This document shows positions 35,904 to 44,482 of a stretch of DNA of 64,000 bases, piece by piece. The notes below the pieces were generated by a model. The model had not been told where the DNA came from. It did no database searches and worked only from the letters and a program-made list of their open reading frames with translations. The position numbers and the translations under genes are program-made. Each line of letters opens with the position of its first letter. Position 1 is the first letter of the stretch. The DNA is from Arenibacter sp. F26102 (GTDB lineage Bacteria; Bacteroidota; Bacteroidia; Flavobacteriales; Flavobacteriaceae): NCBI RefSeq assembly GCF_023015865.1, contig NZ_JALKBC010000004.1, positions 186,770 to 250,769 of the forward strand, read 5' to 3'.

Positions 35904-36671
35904 TTAGAAGTTAAGAACCCTTTGAATTTCCTCTTCGAAGAATGAGGGGTGTTCCGCTACAACGTCCCCAACTACTATTATTCCTGGCTGGGTTGCGTCT
36001 ATTTGGTTTACTACTGAATCGGCATCATTAAGTATTCCGGTTACACAGCTTTCATTTTTGGTTGTTCCATTTTGAATAATGGCGAAAGGAGTCGATCCAT
36101 TTCTAAATTGAGAAACTTTATGGGAGATTTCCTGAAATCTACGTATTCCCATAAGTATGATCATAGTGGCGGAAGACTTAGCGGCAAGTTCCAGGTCTTC
36201 GGAAAAGGAACCGTCTCGTTTGGTGGCGGTCATCACCCAAAAACTACTGCTAATTCCACGTCGGGTTACCGGTATACCCTGACTTGCCGGAACTGCTATG
36301 GCACTTGTTACCCCAGGTACCACCGTCACTGGAATCCCAAAGGATTCCACATATTCCATTTCTTCACTTGCTCTGCCAAAAACAAATGGATCACCTCCCT
36401 TTAAGCGTACCACATGTCCATAATTAAAGGCATTTTCTACTATTAATTTATTAATATCTTCCTGTGAATAGGAATGTTGCCCGCATCTCTTCCCCACATA
36501 TAATTTTGGGATATCGGTATTTAATTCATTGAGTAATTCCATACTTACAAGAGCATCGTAAAGGATTACATCGGCATCTTCCAATGCTTTGTATCCTCTT
36601 ATGGTGATAAGGTCGCTACTCCCAGGACCTGCACCTACTAGACTTACTTTTGGGGCTTTAGATATACTCAT
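35904..36671 (-). CDS. cobA: uroporphyrinogen-III C-methyltransferase
   Basis: From ATG 36671 the product is 255 residues, the size of a stand-alone SUMT. It shows the tetrapyrrole methylase motifs VSLVGAGPGSSDLITIRG (binding SAM), GKRCGQHSYSQEDIN, RLKGGDPFVFGRASEE and VVPGVTSAIAVPA. It methylates uroporphyrinogen III at C2 and C7 to precorrin-2, the first step to siroheme, which the divergently encoded NirB needs. The start region is shared with nirB and holds four TACGTA palindromes, so joint regulation is likely. A frame extension of 8 codons to 36695 exists but is not needed. Confidence 0.95.
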   Translation of the reverse strand: MSISKAPKVSLVGAGPGSSDLITIRGYKALEDADVILYDALVSMELLNELNTDIPKLYVGKRCGQHSYSQEDINKLIVENAFNYGHVVRLKGGDPFVFGRASEEMEYVESFGIPVTVVPGVTSAIAVPASQGIPVTRRGISSSFWVMTATKRDGSFSEDLELAAKSSATMIILMGIRRFQEISHKVSQFRNGSTPFAIIQNGTTKNESCVTGILNDADSVVNQIDATQPGIIVVGDVVAEHPSFFEEEIQRVLNF

Positions 36672-36716
36672 AATTTCTATTGTTAAGGTGTTCAATTAAG
36701 AATTTCGCAACAAAAC

Positions 36717-36778
36717 TACGTATTTATTTTCATAAAAACATATTAATATTACGTAATAATACGTAATATTGCTACGTA
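36717..36778. promoter_or_regulatory. cluster of four TACGTA palindromes between cobA and nirB
   Basis: TACGTA occurs at 36717-36722, 36750-36755, 36760-36765 and 36773-36778. The middle two form adjoining 10-mers, ATTACGTAAT (36748-36757) and AATACGTAAT (36758-36767), one helical turn apart, which suits cooperative binding of a dimeric regulator. The last copy is 19 nt from the nirB ATG and the first is 46 nt from the cobA start, so binding could control both genes. Confidence 0.65.
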
Positions 36779-36796
36779 ACATTTAAACGTAGACGT

Positions 36797-39313
36797 ATGA
36801 AGACCGTAATTGTAGTTGGAAATGGAATGGTTGGATACAAATTCTGTGAGAAGTTTGTCGCCAAAATAGACCAAGACTCCTTTAAACTAATTGTTTTCGG
36901 AGAAGAACCAAGAGTTGCCTATGATAGGGTGCATTTAAGTGAATATTTTGAAAATGGCGACGCCGAACGTTTGTCCATGGCTCCACGTGAATGGTATCAA
37001 GAGCATAATATTGAGCTTTTTACCAACGAGAGGGTTACGGACATACATCGTAATTCCAAAACCATTACAACCCTTAGCGAGAAAACCTTCAACTATGATT
37101 ACCTAGTATTGGCTACGGGATCTAGTCCTTTTGTGCCACAGATAAATGGAGTAGATAAGGATGGCGTATTTGTGTATAGGACCATTGAAGATTTGGAAGA
37201 GACCCTAGCATATGCGGAAAAAATAAAAAAGACCGTTCAAAAACCAAAAGCTGCCATATTAGGTGGTGGCCTTTTGGGTCTGGAAGCTGCCAAAGCGGTT
37301 ATGGATATGGGTCTCGAACCTCATGTAGTAGAATTTGCCCCTAAATTGATGCCCAGACAGTTGGACACTAGAAGTAGCAAAGTGCTTCAGGTAAAATTGG
37401 AATCTATGGGTATCAATATCCATTTGAGCAAAGCTACCAATCAAATATTGGGTAATGGCCATGTGATAGGAATGGAATTTGGTGAGGACGATGTACTTAA
37501 TGTAGATATGTTGGTTATTTCGGCAGGAATAAGACCTAGGGATGAATTGGGAAAAAGTTGCGGTCTTAAAATGGGTACCAGAGGAGGAATCGTGGTAGAC
37601 AATAAAATGAGGACCTCGGACTCCAGTATTTTTGCCATCGGAGAAATAGCCCTATATAACCAAATGATATATGGTCTTGTGGCCCCTGGTTATGAAATGG
37701 CAGGTGTGGCCGTGGATCAAATTATAGGTTTGGAGGAGACTACTATGGCCGCGGAAATAGATATGTCCACAAAGCTTAAATTGATAGGTGTGGATGTGGC
37801 CAGTTTTGGTACTCCGTTTATGCCAGCGGAGAAAGGTCATTCCATCATTTTTGAAAACAAGACGGAGAGTCTATATAAACGAATTAATGTAAGCCACGAC
37901 GGAAAAAGACTTTTGGGTGGTATTCTTGTGGGAGATGCCAAAGATTACAATATGTTATTGCAGATGTATCTTAATGAAATGCCCCTTCCGAAAAATCCTG
38001 AGAACCTTATTTTAGGAAGTCGCAGTGGTGAGGATGTTTCTTTTGGAAGTGCTATGGACCTACCTGATACGGCTGTTGTATGTTCCTGTGAAGCGGTCTC
38101 AAAAGGTCAAATATGTTGCTCTGTAAAGGAAGATGGTAATGAAAGCTTAAAAGCAATAGCCAAGGCTACAAAGGCAACTACCGGTTGCGGAGGCTGTAAA
38201 CCTATGGTAGACGATTTGGTGAAAGAAACCCTGAAATCGCTCGGGAAAGTAGTTAAGGAATCAGTTTGCGAGCATTTTGAATATTCCAGACAGGAGCTTT
38301 ATGATATTGTAAAACTTAAGAAAATTGAAGATTACGATTCCTTATTGGACGAGGTTGGTAAAGGACATGGTTGTGAAGTTTGTAAGCCGGCAGTTGCCTC
38401 TATCTTTGCCAGTATCTATAACGAAACCGCCAATAGACAAGAAACTATACAAGATACAAACGACAGATTTTTGGCCAACATTCAAAGAAATGGCACCTAT
38501 TCGGTCGTACCTAGGGTCGCGGCAGGGGAAATTACCCCAAAACAGCTTTTAGCTATGGGAAGGATAGCCCAAAAATATGATCTGTATACCAAAATTACAG
38601 GTGGTCAGCGTATAGATATGTTTGGCGCCCAATTGCATGAATTACCTCTTATTTGGGAGGAATTGATTGCAGAAGGATTTGAAACTGGCCAAGCCTATGG
38701 TAAATCGCTTCGTACGGTCAAAAGTTGCGTGGGCTCAACATGGTGTAGATATGGAATGGACGAAAGTGTAACTTTTGCCATTGATATTGAAAACCGATAT
38801 AAAGGAATCCGTTCCCCTCATAAAATAAAGGGAGGTGTTTCAGGGTGTATCAGGGAATGTGCGGAGGCCAGAAATAAAGATTTCGGTTTTATAGCCGTTG
38901 AAGGTGGTTGGAATGTTTATATATGCGGAAATGGTGGTGCCAATCCACAGCACGCACAATTACTTGTGGAAAAGGTAGACAAGATTACGGCCACCAAATA
39001 TGTGGACCGCTTCTTAATGTATTATATACAAACCGCTCCCCCCCTAACCCGTACGGCAGCATGGTTGGACAAACTTGAAGGAGGCATAGACTATGTAAAA
39101 GATGTTGTTATAAACGATTGTCTTGGTATTGCTGATCAACTGGACAATGAAATGCAACATTTGGTGGATACGTACAAATGTGAGTGGAAAGAGGCTGTTG
39201 AAAATCCTGAAATAAGAGCCCGTTACAGCCATTTTGTGAATGCTGAAGAAGCAGATGATACTATTGAGTTTGTTTCCCTCAGGGAGCAAAAAATGCCTAA
39301 GGCCTGGGTTTAG
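36797..39313 (+). CDS. nirB: NAD(P)H nitrite reductase, large subunit NirB
   Basis: An 838-residue cytoplasmic enzyme reducing nitrite to ammonium with six electrons. Domain order: FAD/NAD(P)H module (VVGNGMVGYKFCEKF at the N-terminus, AILGGGLLGLEAAKAV, IFAIGEIALY), a BFD [2Fe-2S] domain (VVCSCEAVSKGQ ... TGCGGCKP), a second BFD-like segment with a single CxxC (HGCEVCKP), ferredoxin-like half-domains, and the siroheme/[4Fe-4S] site with CVGSTWC (C-x5-C) and CIREC (C-x3-C). Length is typical. First gene of the rightward operon nirB-nirD-DUF4202-kinase, with the TACGTA cluster just upstream. Confidence 0.96.
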   Translation: MKTVIVVGNGMVGYKFCEKFVAKIDQDSFKLIVFGEEPRVAYDRVHLSEYFENGDAERLSMAPREWYQEHNIELFTNERVTDIHRNSKTITTLSEKTFNYDYLVLATGSSPFVPQINGVDKDGVFVYRTIEDLEETLAYAEKIKKTVQKPKAAILGGGLLGLEAAKAVMDMGLEPHVVEFAPKLMPRQLDTRSSKVLQVKLESMGINIHLSKATNQILGNGHVIGMEFGEDDVLNVDMLVISAGIRPRDELGKSCGLKMGTRGGIVVDNKMRTSDSSIFAIGEIALYNQMIYGLVAPGYEMAGVAVDQIIGLEETTMAAEIDMSTKLKLIGVDVASFGTPFMPAEKGHSIIFENKTESLYKRINVSHDGKRLLGGILVGDAKDYNMLLQMYLNEMPLPKNPENLILGSRSGEDVSFGSAMDLPDTAVVCSCEAVSKGQICCSVKEDGNESLKAIAKATKATTGCGGCKPMVDDLVKETLKSLGKVVKESVCEHFEYSRQELYDIVKLKKIEDYDSLLDEVGKGHGCEVCKPAVASIFASIYNETANRQETIQDTNDRFLANIQRNGTYSVVPRVAAGEITPKQLLAMGRIAQKYDLYTKITGGQRIDMFGAQLHELPLIWEELIAEGFETGQAYGKSLRTVKSCVGSTWCRYGMDESVTFAIDIENRYKGIRSPHKIKGGVSGCIRECAEARNKDFGFIAVEGGWNVYICGNGGANPQHAQLLVEKVDKITATKYVDRFLMYYIQTAPPLTRTAAWLDKLEGGIDYVKDVVINDCLGIADQLDNEMQHLVDTYKCEWKEAVENPEIRARYSHFVNAEEADDTIEFVSLREQKMPKAWV

Positions 39314-39402
39314 TTGTAGTCTGGAGTTTTAATTTCCAGCCCAACAATATAAATGTTGAACAACAGGTGCAACACAGTTGTACCTATTTAAAATAATGAA
39401 AG

Positions 39403-39780
39403 ATGATATCCAATTTAAACACTTACGAAGTAGTAGAGCCAGAAAATGTTAGTATTTGGTTCAAGGCAGCTCCTGTAGTCAAATTTCCTAAAAATGGTGG
39501 CGCCTGCGTAAAATATAAGGATAAACAAATTGCAGTTTTCAATTTTACAAGGGAGGGCACTTGGTATGCGTGTCAAAATTTATGTCCCCATAAGATGGAA
39601 ATGGTACTGTCCAGAGGAATGATAGGAGAAGATCAGGGTGAACCTAAGGTAGCCTGCCCGCTCCATAAAAATTCTTTTTCCTTGAAAACGGGAAAACATC
39701 TTAATGGAGATCTGGACCGCATAGCAACATATCCGGTTAAAATAGAGGATGGCTTTGTTTATATTGGTTTTTCTGAATAG
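39403..39780 (+). CDS. nirD: nitrite reductase small subunit NirD (Rieske-type)
   Basis: A 125-residue Rieske-fold protein. Unlike E. coli NirD, which lacks the cluster ligands, this one keeps a complete set: Cys 61 and His 63 (LCPHK) and Cys 85 and His 88 (ACPLHK), so it probably binds a [2Fe-2S] cluster. It is 89 nt downstream of nirB and 24 nt upstream of the DUF4202 gene. It is needed for full NADH-nitrite reductase activity in the family. Confidence 0.92.
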   Translation: MISNLNTYEVVEPENVSIWFKAAPVVKFPKNGGACVKYKDKQIAVFNFTREGTWYACQNLCPHKMEMVLSRGMIGEDQGEPKVACPLHKNSFSLKTGKHLNGDLDRIATYPVKIEDGFVYIGFSE

Positions 39781-39804
39781 CTTTGGAAAAAACCAATATA
39801 AATT

Positions 39805-40392
39805 ATGGCCTCAGAAAAACTTAATGAAGCATTCCGTCTGTTCGACGAAGCGAATGAAAATGACCCCAATACAGAGGTATGGCAGGGCAAGGAATATCCA
39901 AAAGAGTTGCTCTACGCCATAAGGATGACAGATAAACTTAAAACATTTGCCCCGGAATCTTCAGAGGCCCTACAACTTACGGCGAGGTGCCAGCATATTA
40001 GAAGATGGGAAATTCCTAGGGAATCCTATGAAATGAACAGGACAGGATATCTAAAATGGAGACAAGACCTAAAAAAGTTTCATGCGGACAAGGCCGGTGC
40101 CATCCTTAAGGAGGTGGGGTACAATCAAGAAATGATAGATCAGGTAGGTTTTTTATTGGAAAAGAAACAACTTAAAAAAAATGCCGATACCCAGACTTTG
40201 GAAGATGTTATTTGTCTTGTATTCCTAGAATTTTATTTTGAACCTTTTTCACATAAATACCCTGAGGAAAAACTATTGGATATACTTCAAAAAACATGGC
40301 GAAAAATGTCCGAAAAAGGCCATGAAGCTGCATTAAAGCTACCCTTGTCACAGGAGTCCCTTCAACTTATAGGTAAAGCACTACAGGGATAA
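39805..40392 (+). CDS. DUF4202 domain-containing protein
   Basis: A 195-residue all-helical cytoplasmic protein covering the whole DUF4202 family length. Conserved-looking segments are [31 protein letters not shown] (about 70-84), [15 protein letters not shown] and [13 protein letters not shown]. The His-Arg-rich C-Q-H-I-R-R-W and later acidic residues recall HD-type metal proteins, but this is only a resemblance. The family is regularly found beside nitrite reductase genes; here it is between nirD and the NarX-like kinase, with gaps of 24 and 28 nt. Function unknown. Confidence 0.85.
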   Translation: MASEKLNEAFRLFDEANENDPNTEVWQGKEYPKELLYAIRMTDKLKTFAPESSEALQLTARCQHIRRWEIPRESYEMNRTGYLKWRQDLKKFHADKAGAILKEVGYNQEMIDQVGFLLEKKQLKKNADTQTLEDVICLVFLEFYFEPFSHKYPEEKLLDILQKTWRKMSEKGHEAALKLPLSQESLQLIGKALQG

Positions 40393-40420
40393 CATCAATT
40401 TTAGCAACAGAATTTGTGAA

Positions 40421-42265
40421 ATGAACGACGATAAATTACTTACGCCATTGGACACCTCCACTTTTTTAAGGGTCCGTAAATGGTATTTATTTGCGTTGGC
40501 TACCATTGCCCTTAGCATAATTTTTGCCCAAATTCTGATCCAAAATCATTTAAACTCCCAATTGGATGATTCCAAAGTAATCAACATTGCCGGTAGACAA
40601 AGGGCCTACAGTCAAAAATTGACCAAAGAAGTTCTTCTGTTAAAGGAAAGCACGGATGCATTACGGCGGGCCCAGGTAATTACTGAACTGGGGGAAACCC
40701 TATCCGTTTGGAAAAACGCCCATCAGACATTGCAATTTGGTGACATGGCCATGGGTATTTCAAAAGCGGAAAACGAAGAGGTTAAAGTTTTATTTGAAAA
40801 TATAAACCCGCACTACAATGCCATGGTTAGTGCTGTAGAGCATATTTTGAGTGATTATAGGGAAAATGGAAATTCCATTCCAAATCAGTCGGATATCGAT
40901 GCCGTCCTAAACAACGAAAGTGCATTTTTGACGATGATGGATACGATTGTAAACAAATATGATGCACTTAGCAAAACACATCTACAAAATTTAAAATTCA
41001 AGGAGTATCTCTTATTGGCATTTTCACTTCTGATATTGTTATTGGAGATATTTTTCATTTTTAAACCTCTTTCCGTACAAATTAGGAACACCATCAAGAA
41101 TTTGATGATCACCCAAAAGAAATCGGAGGAAAGTGCGCAGGAAATAAAAAAACTTTTCCAAGAAAAGGAAAAATCTTTGCAGGAATTGCAGGAGCTTAAT
41201 TTTGTGATCGATAATGCCGCCCTTTTCGCTAGCGCCAAGCAAGATGGGCATGTGGTCTTTATTAGTAAAAAGTTCAATGAGCTCCTAGGACGTAACGATC
41301 AGCATGCTAATAAGCCGTTATATGAAATGTTGACCACTGATGAGGGGCAACAACAATACCTTATGGAGGTATTAAAAAGCAATAGGAAAAATATTAGGAC
41401 CGAGGAAATAAGGATAAAAACAACCAAAGGTGAGTCGCTATGGTTGGATATGTCCATTATTCCAATGCACCAATCCGCTCAACAGTCTATTTTAATTTTG
41501 TGTTCCGATATTACCGAAAGGAAAATGAATCAATTGAAAGTAGCCCAATTGACCAAAGAAAATTATGAGGAGACCATGAGGCAAAAGCAGTTACAGGCTA
41601 GCCAAATTGTGGAAGGACAGGAAGAGGAGCGCAAAAGAATTGCAAAAGATATTCATGACGGAATTGGCCAAATGTTAACGGCCTTAAAGTTTAATATAGA
41701 ATCCATTAATTTGGCCAATAAGGAAAAAACGGCCGAAAAAATAGAATATATCAAGGCGCTTTCAAGCGACTTGATCAAAGGGGTACGCACCGCGACTTTT
41801 AATTTAACCCCTCCTGAGCTGAGTGATCACGGAATATTTCCTGCACTACAGAAAATGACCCATGAACTTTCAAAACTCACAGGAAAAAATATATTGTTCG
41901 AAAATAAAACCGAGGAAAACATTAGATTCAATTCGTTGGCGGAGACCAATATTTATAGGGTGGTACAGGAAGCGGTGAACAATGCCATAAAATATGCCGA
42001 GGCTAATTATATTCTGGTCACGCTTAATTTTAATGACGACATTTTAAGTGTCGTTATAGACGATGATGGCAAGGGTTTTGACGATTCCATCCTGGGCAAG
42101 GTACCCAAAAATAACAGTGAAGGCGGTATGGGCCTTTTCTTTATGAAGGAGAGAATGAATTATATAAATGGTCGTCTTTTTATCAATTCCATAAAAGGAA
42201 AAGGAACTCGGGTAACCATCAACTATAAAACGGATAGCCGGGAATTGATAAAAAATGAGCAGTAA
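40421..42265 (+). CDS. NarX-like membrane sensor histidine kinase with PAS domain
   Basis: A 614-residue sensor. A membrane helix (about 20-40) is followed by a periplasmic four-helix type domain whose start, [20 protein letters not shown], matches the PilJ/NarX nitrate-sensing N-terminal domain; the Arg in GRQR is the family's anion-binding position. A second helix (about 193-215), a coiled coil, and a PAS domain (about 255-370, ending [10 protein letters not shown]) follow. HisKA_3 has the phospho-His at 412 ([10 protein letters not shown]), and the HATPase_c domain shows [28 protein letters not shown] and [12 protein letters not shown]. Encoded in the nirB operon; the NarL-like regulator at 31835-32530 is the likely partner. 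Confidence 0.92.
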   Translation: MNDDKLLTPLDTSTFLRVRKWYLFALATIALSIIFAQILIQNHLNSQLDDSKVINIAGRQRAYSQKLTKEVLLLKESTDALRRAQVITELGETLSVWKNAHQTLQFGDMAMGISKAENEEVKVLFENINPHYNAMVSAVEHILSDYRENGNSIPNQSDIDAVLNNESAFLTMMDTIVNKYDALSKTHLQNLKFKEYLLLAFSLLILLLEIFFIFKPLSVQIRNTIKNLMITQKKSEESAQEIKKLFQEKEKSLQELQELNFVIDNAALFASAKQDGHVVFISKKFNELLGRNDQHANKPLYEMLTTDEGQQQYLMEVLKSNRKNIRTEEIRIKTTKGESLWLDMSIIPMHQSAQQSILILCSDITERKMNQLKVAQLTKENYEETMRQKQLQASQIVEGQEEERKRIAKDIHDGIGQMLTALKFNIESINLANKEKTAEKIEYIKALSSDLIKGVRTATFNLTPPELSDHGIFPALQKMTHELSKLTGKNILFENKTEENIRFNSLAETNIYRVVQEAVNNAIKYAEANYILVTLNFNDDILSVVIDDDGKGFDDSILGKVPKNNSEGGMGLFFMKERMNYINGRLFINSIKGKGTRVTINYKTDSRELIKNEQ

Positions 42266-42370
42266 ATAGATTCCAATTTCACATTATATGCGAATCGAAG
42301 TTTCTTATAATGGTTTTCAACAGAAAATGGAAGTTATAAAAAGCAGTAATTGTTTTAATTAAATTGTAGA

Positions 42371-42745
42371 ATGAAAATCAGGATAAAAGGAAATACAATA
42401 CGATATAGACTAACAAAGACAGAAGTTGAAACCTTTAGCAGGGAAGGTTATGTTGCGGAGCGAACGGAATTTAAGGACCAGATCTTCAACTATGTATTAC
42501 GGAGTCATGATCAAATATCCAACCTGGATGCCGATTTTAAAAATGATACTATTACCATGTACCTGCCAGAGCAGGATAAAAAAGATTGGGCAACAAGTGA
42601 TCGTGTGGGGTTTCAGCATGCAATTACCCTAGGAAATGGCACGGAACTATTTTTACTTTTGGAAAAGGACTTTGTCTGTTTGGACGAGACCATTGAAGAT
42701 CAATCCGATAATTATCCAAATCCAATAATGGACAAAAGGAATTAA
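42371..42745 (+). CDS. DUF7009 family small protein
   Basis: A 124-residue soluble protein with the start MKIRIKGNTIRYRLTKTEVE, typical of a small Bacteroidota family (DUF7009), and an acidic C-terminal half (LEKDFVCLDETIEDQ). No cofactor motif, signal peptide or membrane segment. It is 105 nt after the histidine kinase on the same strand and is often part of nitrate/nitrite gene neighbourhoods; its function is not known. Family name recalled from the N-terminal pattern, moderate certainty. Confidence 0.7.
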   Translation: MKIRIKGNTIRYRLTKTEVETFSREGYVAERTEFKDQIFNYVLRSHDQISNLDADFKNDTITMYLPEQDKKDWATSDRVGFQHAITLGNGTELFLLLEKDFVCLDETIEDQSDNYPNPIMDKRN

Positions 42746-42881
42746 TTCCTTAAAATCGTTTTATGATATTAAAGAGGTTCCTAGGTTTTCTGACAGAGAA
42801 AATTTCTTGATTCGTTTGTATATGATGTACTATTATATGGACGAGTAATTTTTATTGTTTACTTTAAATAACGACATATAA

Positions 42882-44000
42882 TTACAACTTTGCAATACTA
42901 CTCAATGCGATTTTATTTTCCTTACCCCTTAAACTTATTTCGCCCATGGGAATGTTGATATAATTCCCGCTGATTTGTAAAAGCTGCAACAAAGTGTGTG
43001 AAATAAGGAGCTTTACATTAAAGTGATTGCATAAATCCTGCACTCTTGAAGTAGTATTTAGAACATCCCCCGAGTACACTATTTCCTTTTTAACCACACC
43101 AATTTCGCCAACTGTTGCCTTGCCTAAATGCATACCCGCCTTAAAGGATGGTATTACACCATACTTTTTAAGGTATTTCAACCTTTTTTCCTGAATCTTG
43201 CTTTCTATGCGAAAAAAGCTTGCCAAACAATTGTTGTTTTTAAGACCTTTCTCAATTGGCCAGGTAATTACCACTTCATCACCTACATATTGATAGATTT
43301 CACCTGCGCTCTCAATGATAGGCTTAGTTATATCAAAATAGACCTCTTTTAGCATGGCAAAAAAAAGTGTACTATCCATTTTTTCTGCAATGGAGGTGGC
43401 ACCTTTTAAATCAAGAAACATAAAAATCCTCTCTTCCTCTTTAGGATTATTGTACCTGCCCATAATAAACTTCCAAAGTACCCCTTGGCCAAATTTATCA
43501 TTTACTTCGAACAAAAATTGGGTCGCCATAACCAATAAGCCCCATAAAATAATTGAAATATAATAAGAGGGGGCCTTTATTTGGGGAATCAAAGTACTTA
43601 AAGTCTTGTAAAATGCTACATCAAAATTCAATCTAATTAGGGAATTGATGTAAAGAACTATAAATACAAATATTAAAAGCGTCAAATAGGACAAAATAAA
43701 CAACATTCCATAACCCAATACCCCATATTTTGATAGTCTTTGCTTGTATTTATAGGGTAGTTTCACAACTAGTATATAGGTGCCGACAACCACACTTAAT
43801 GTATTAATAAGCAAGGAATTTAAAAATCCAGGCCAAAATTCGTTACTGCCCGAAAGCTGCTTAATTTGAATTAAATAATTAACATGGGAGAATTCAATAA
43901 TAAAAAAGATGAATTGAATTAATGTCCAAAATAGGATTATGGTCATAACCTTTTGCAGATCCAATATTTTACGATTATTTGATGTATAGTTAGCTTTCAC
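42882..44000 (-). CDS. membrane-anchored class III adenylate/guanylate cyclase
   Basis: A 372-residue protein with four membrane helices (about 18-38, 60-83, 94-118 and 146-165) followed by a class III cyclase domain (about 190-365). Landmarks: metal Asp in FMFLDLKGATSIAEKM, second metal Asp in YQYVGDEVVITWP, and the transition-state region GDVLNTTSRVQDLC, where Asn and Arg are present. It therefore looks active. Substrate choice (ATP or GTP) cannot be settled by eye. Small helical membrane anchors with a cyclase are common in Bacteroidota. Single gene, facing the end of the nitrate operon. Confidence 0.88.
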   Translation of the reverse strand: MKANYTSNNRKILDLQKVMTIILFWTLIQFIFFIIEFSHVNYLIQIKQLSGSNEFWPGFLNSLLINTLSVVVGTYILVVKLPYKYKQRLSKYGVLGYGMLFILSYLTLLIFVFIVLYINSLIRLNFDVAFYKTLSTLIPQIKAPSYYISIILWGLLVMATQFLFEVNDKFGQGVLWKFIMGRYNNPKEEERIFMFLDLKGATSIAEKMDSTLFFAMLKEVYFDITKPIIESAGEIYQYVGDEVVITWPIEKGLKNNNCLASFFRIESKIQEKRLKYLKKYGVIPSFKAGMHLGKATVGEIGVVKKEIVYSGDVLNTTSRVQDLCNHFNVKLLISHTLLQLLQISGNYINIPMGEISLRGKENKIALSSIAKL

Positions 44001-44482
44001 ATTTTTAATTATTTAAAAGTTTCTAATCAGTATTCAAAATGGCTTGTCTGCCTTGGCCTTAGGAGTGATTTTATTGTGATTATAGCCCAAAGGTTTAGCG
44101 GCAAACATGACACTTATGCATTAAACTCTTATTCGTAGGCATATCTCCTGGATTCGGGCCAATGGATTCTCTTGCTATTTACCAGATGAGTACATAGCGC
44201 ATTTCTTCTGGATTCGGTGGTTGTTTTCGGCCTGTATATTAATGTTTTCATAAACCATATTTTACTACAAAGTAAATACAGATATCTGCATGGCACAATC
44301 ACATAAGTGTGTGAAAATTAGTTCTTCTAGCCATTCCAGCAATAATAGGTTGCAGGTAAAATGAGGTAGACAGTTAAAGGAGTTTTGTATTGAATGTTAT
44401 GCGGTATTTATACAACATAACCCGGTTTTAGAAGCATGTTAAGTTATTTCCAATCTGTATAACTATGATTAGGGCTAAATTT
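44001..44482. other. intergenic region without recognisable genes
   Basis: About 480 bases upstream of the cyclase and downstream of the antiporter gene, both leftward. The 10-mer CTGGATTCGG occurs at 44148-44157 and 44208-44217, 60 bp apart, within partly similar surroundings, possibly a short degraded duplication. No RNA gene, terminator or intact frame was identified. Confidence 0.4.

Noticed and set aside
44148-44217. Direct repeat CTGGATTCGG as an attachment site or tRNA remnant
   Set aside because: Only 10 bp long, 60 bp apart, with no integrase or cloverleaf nearby.
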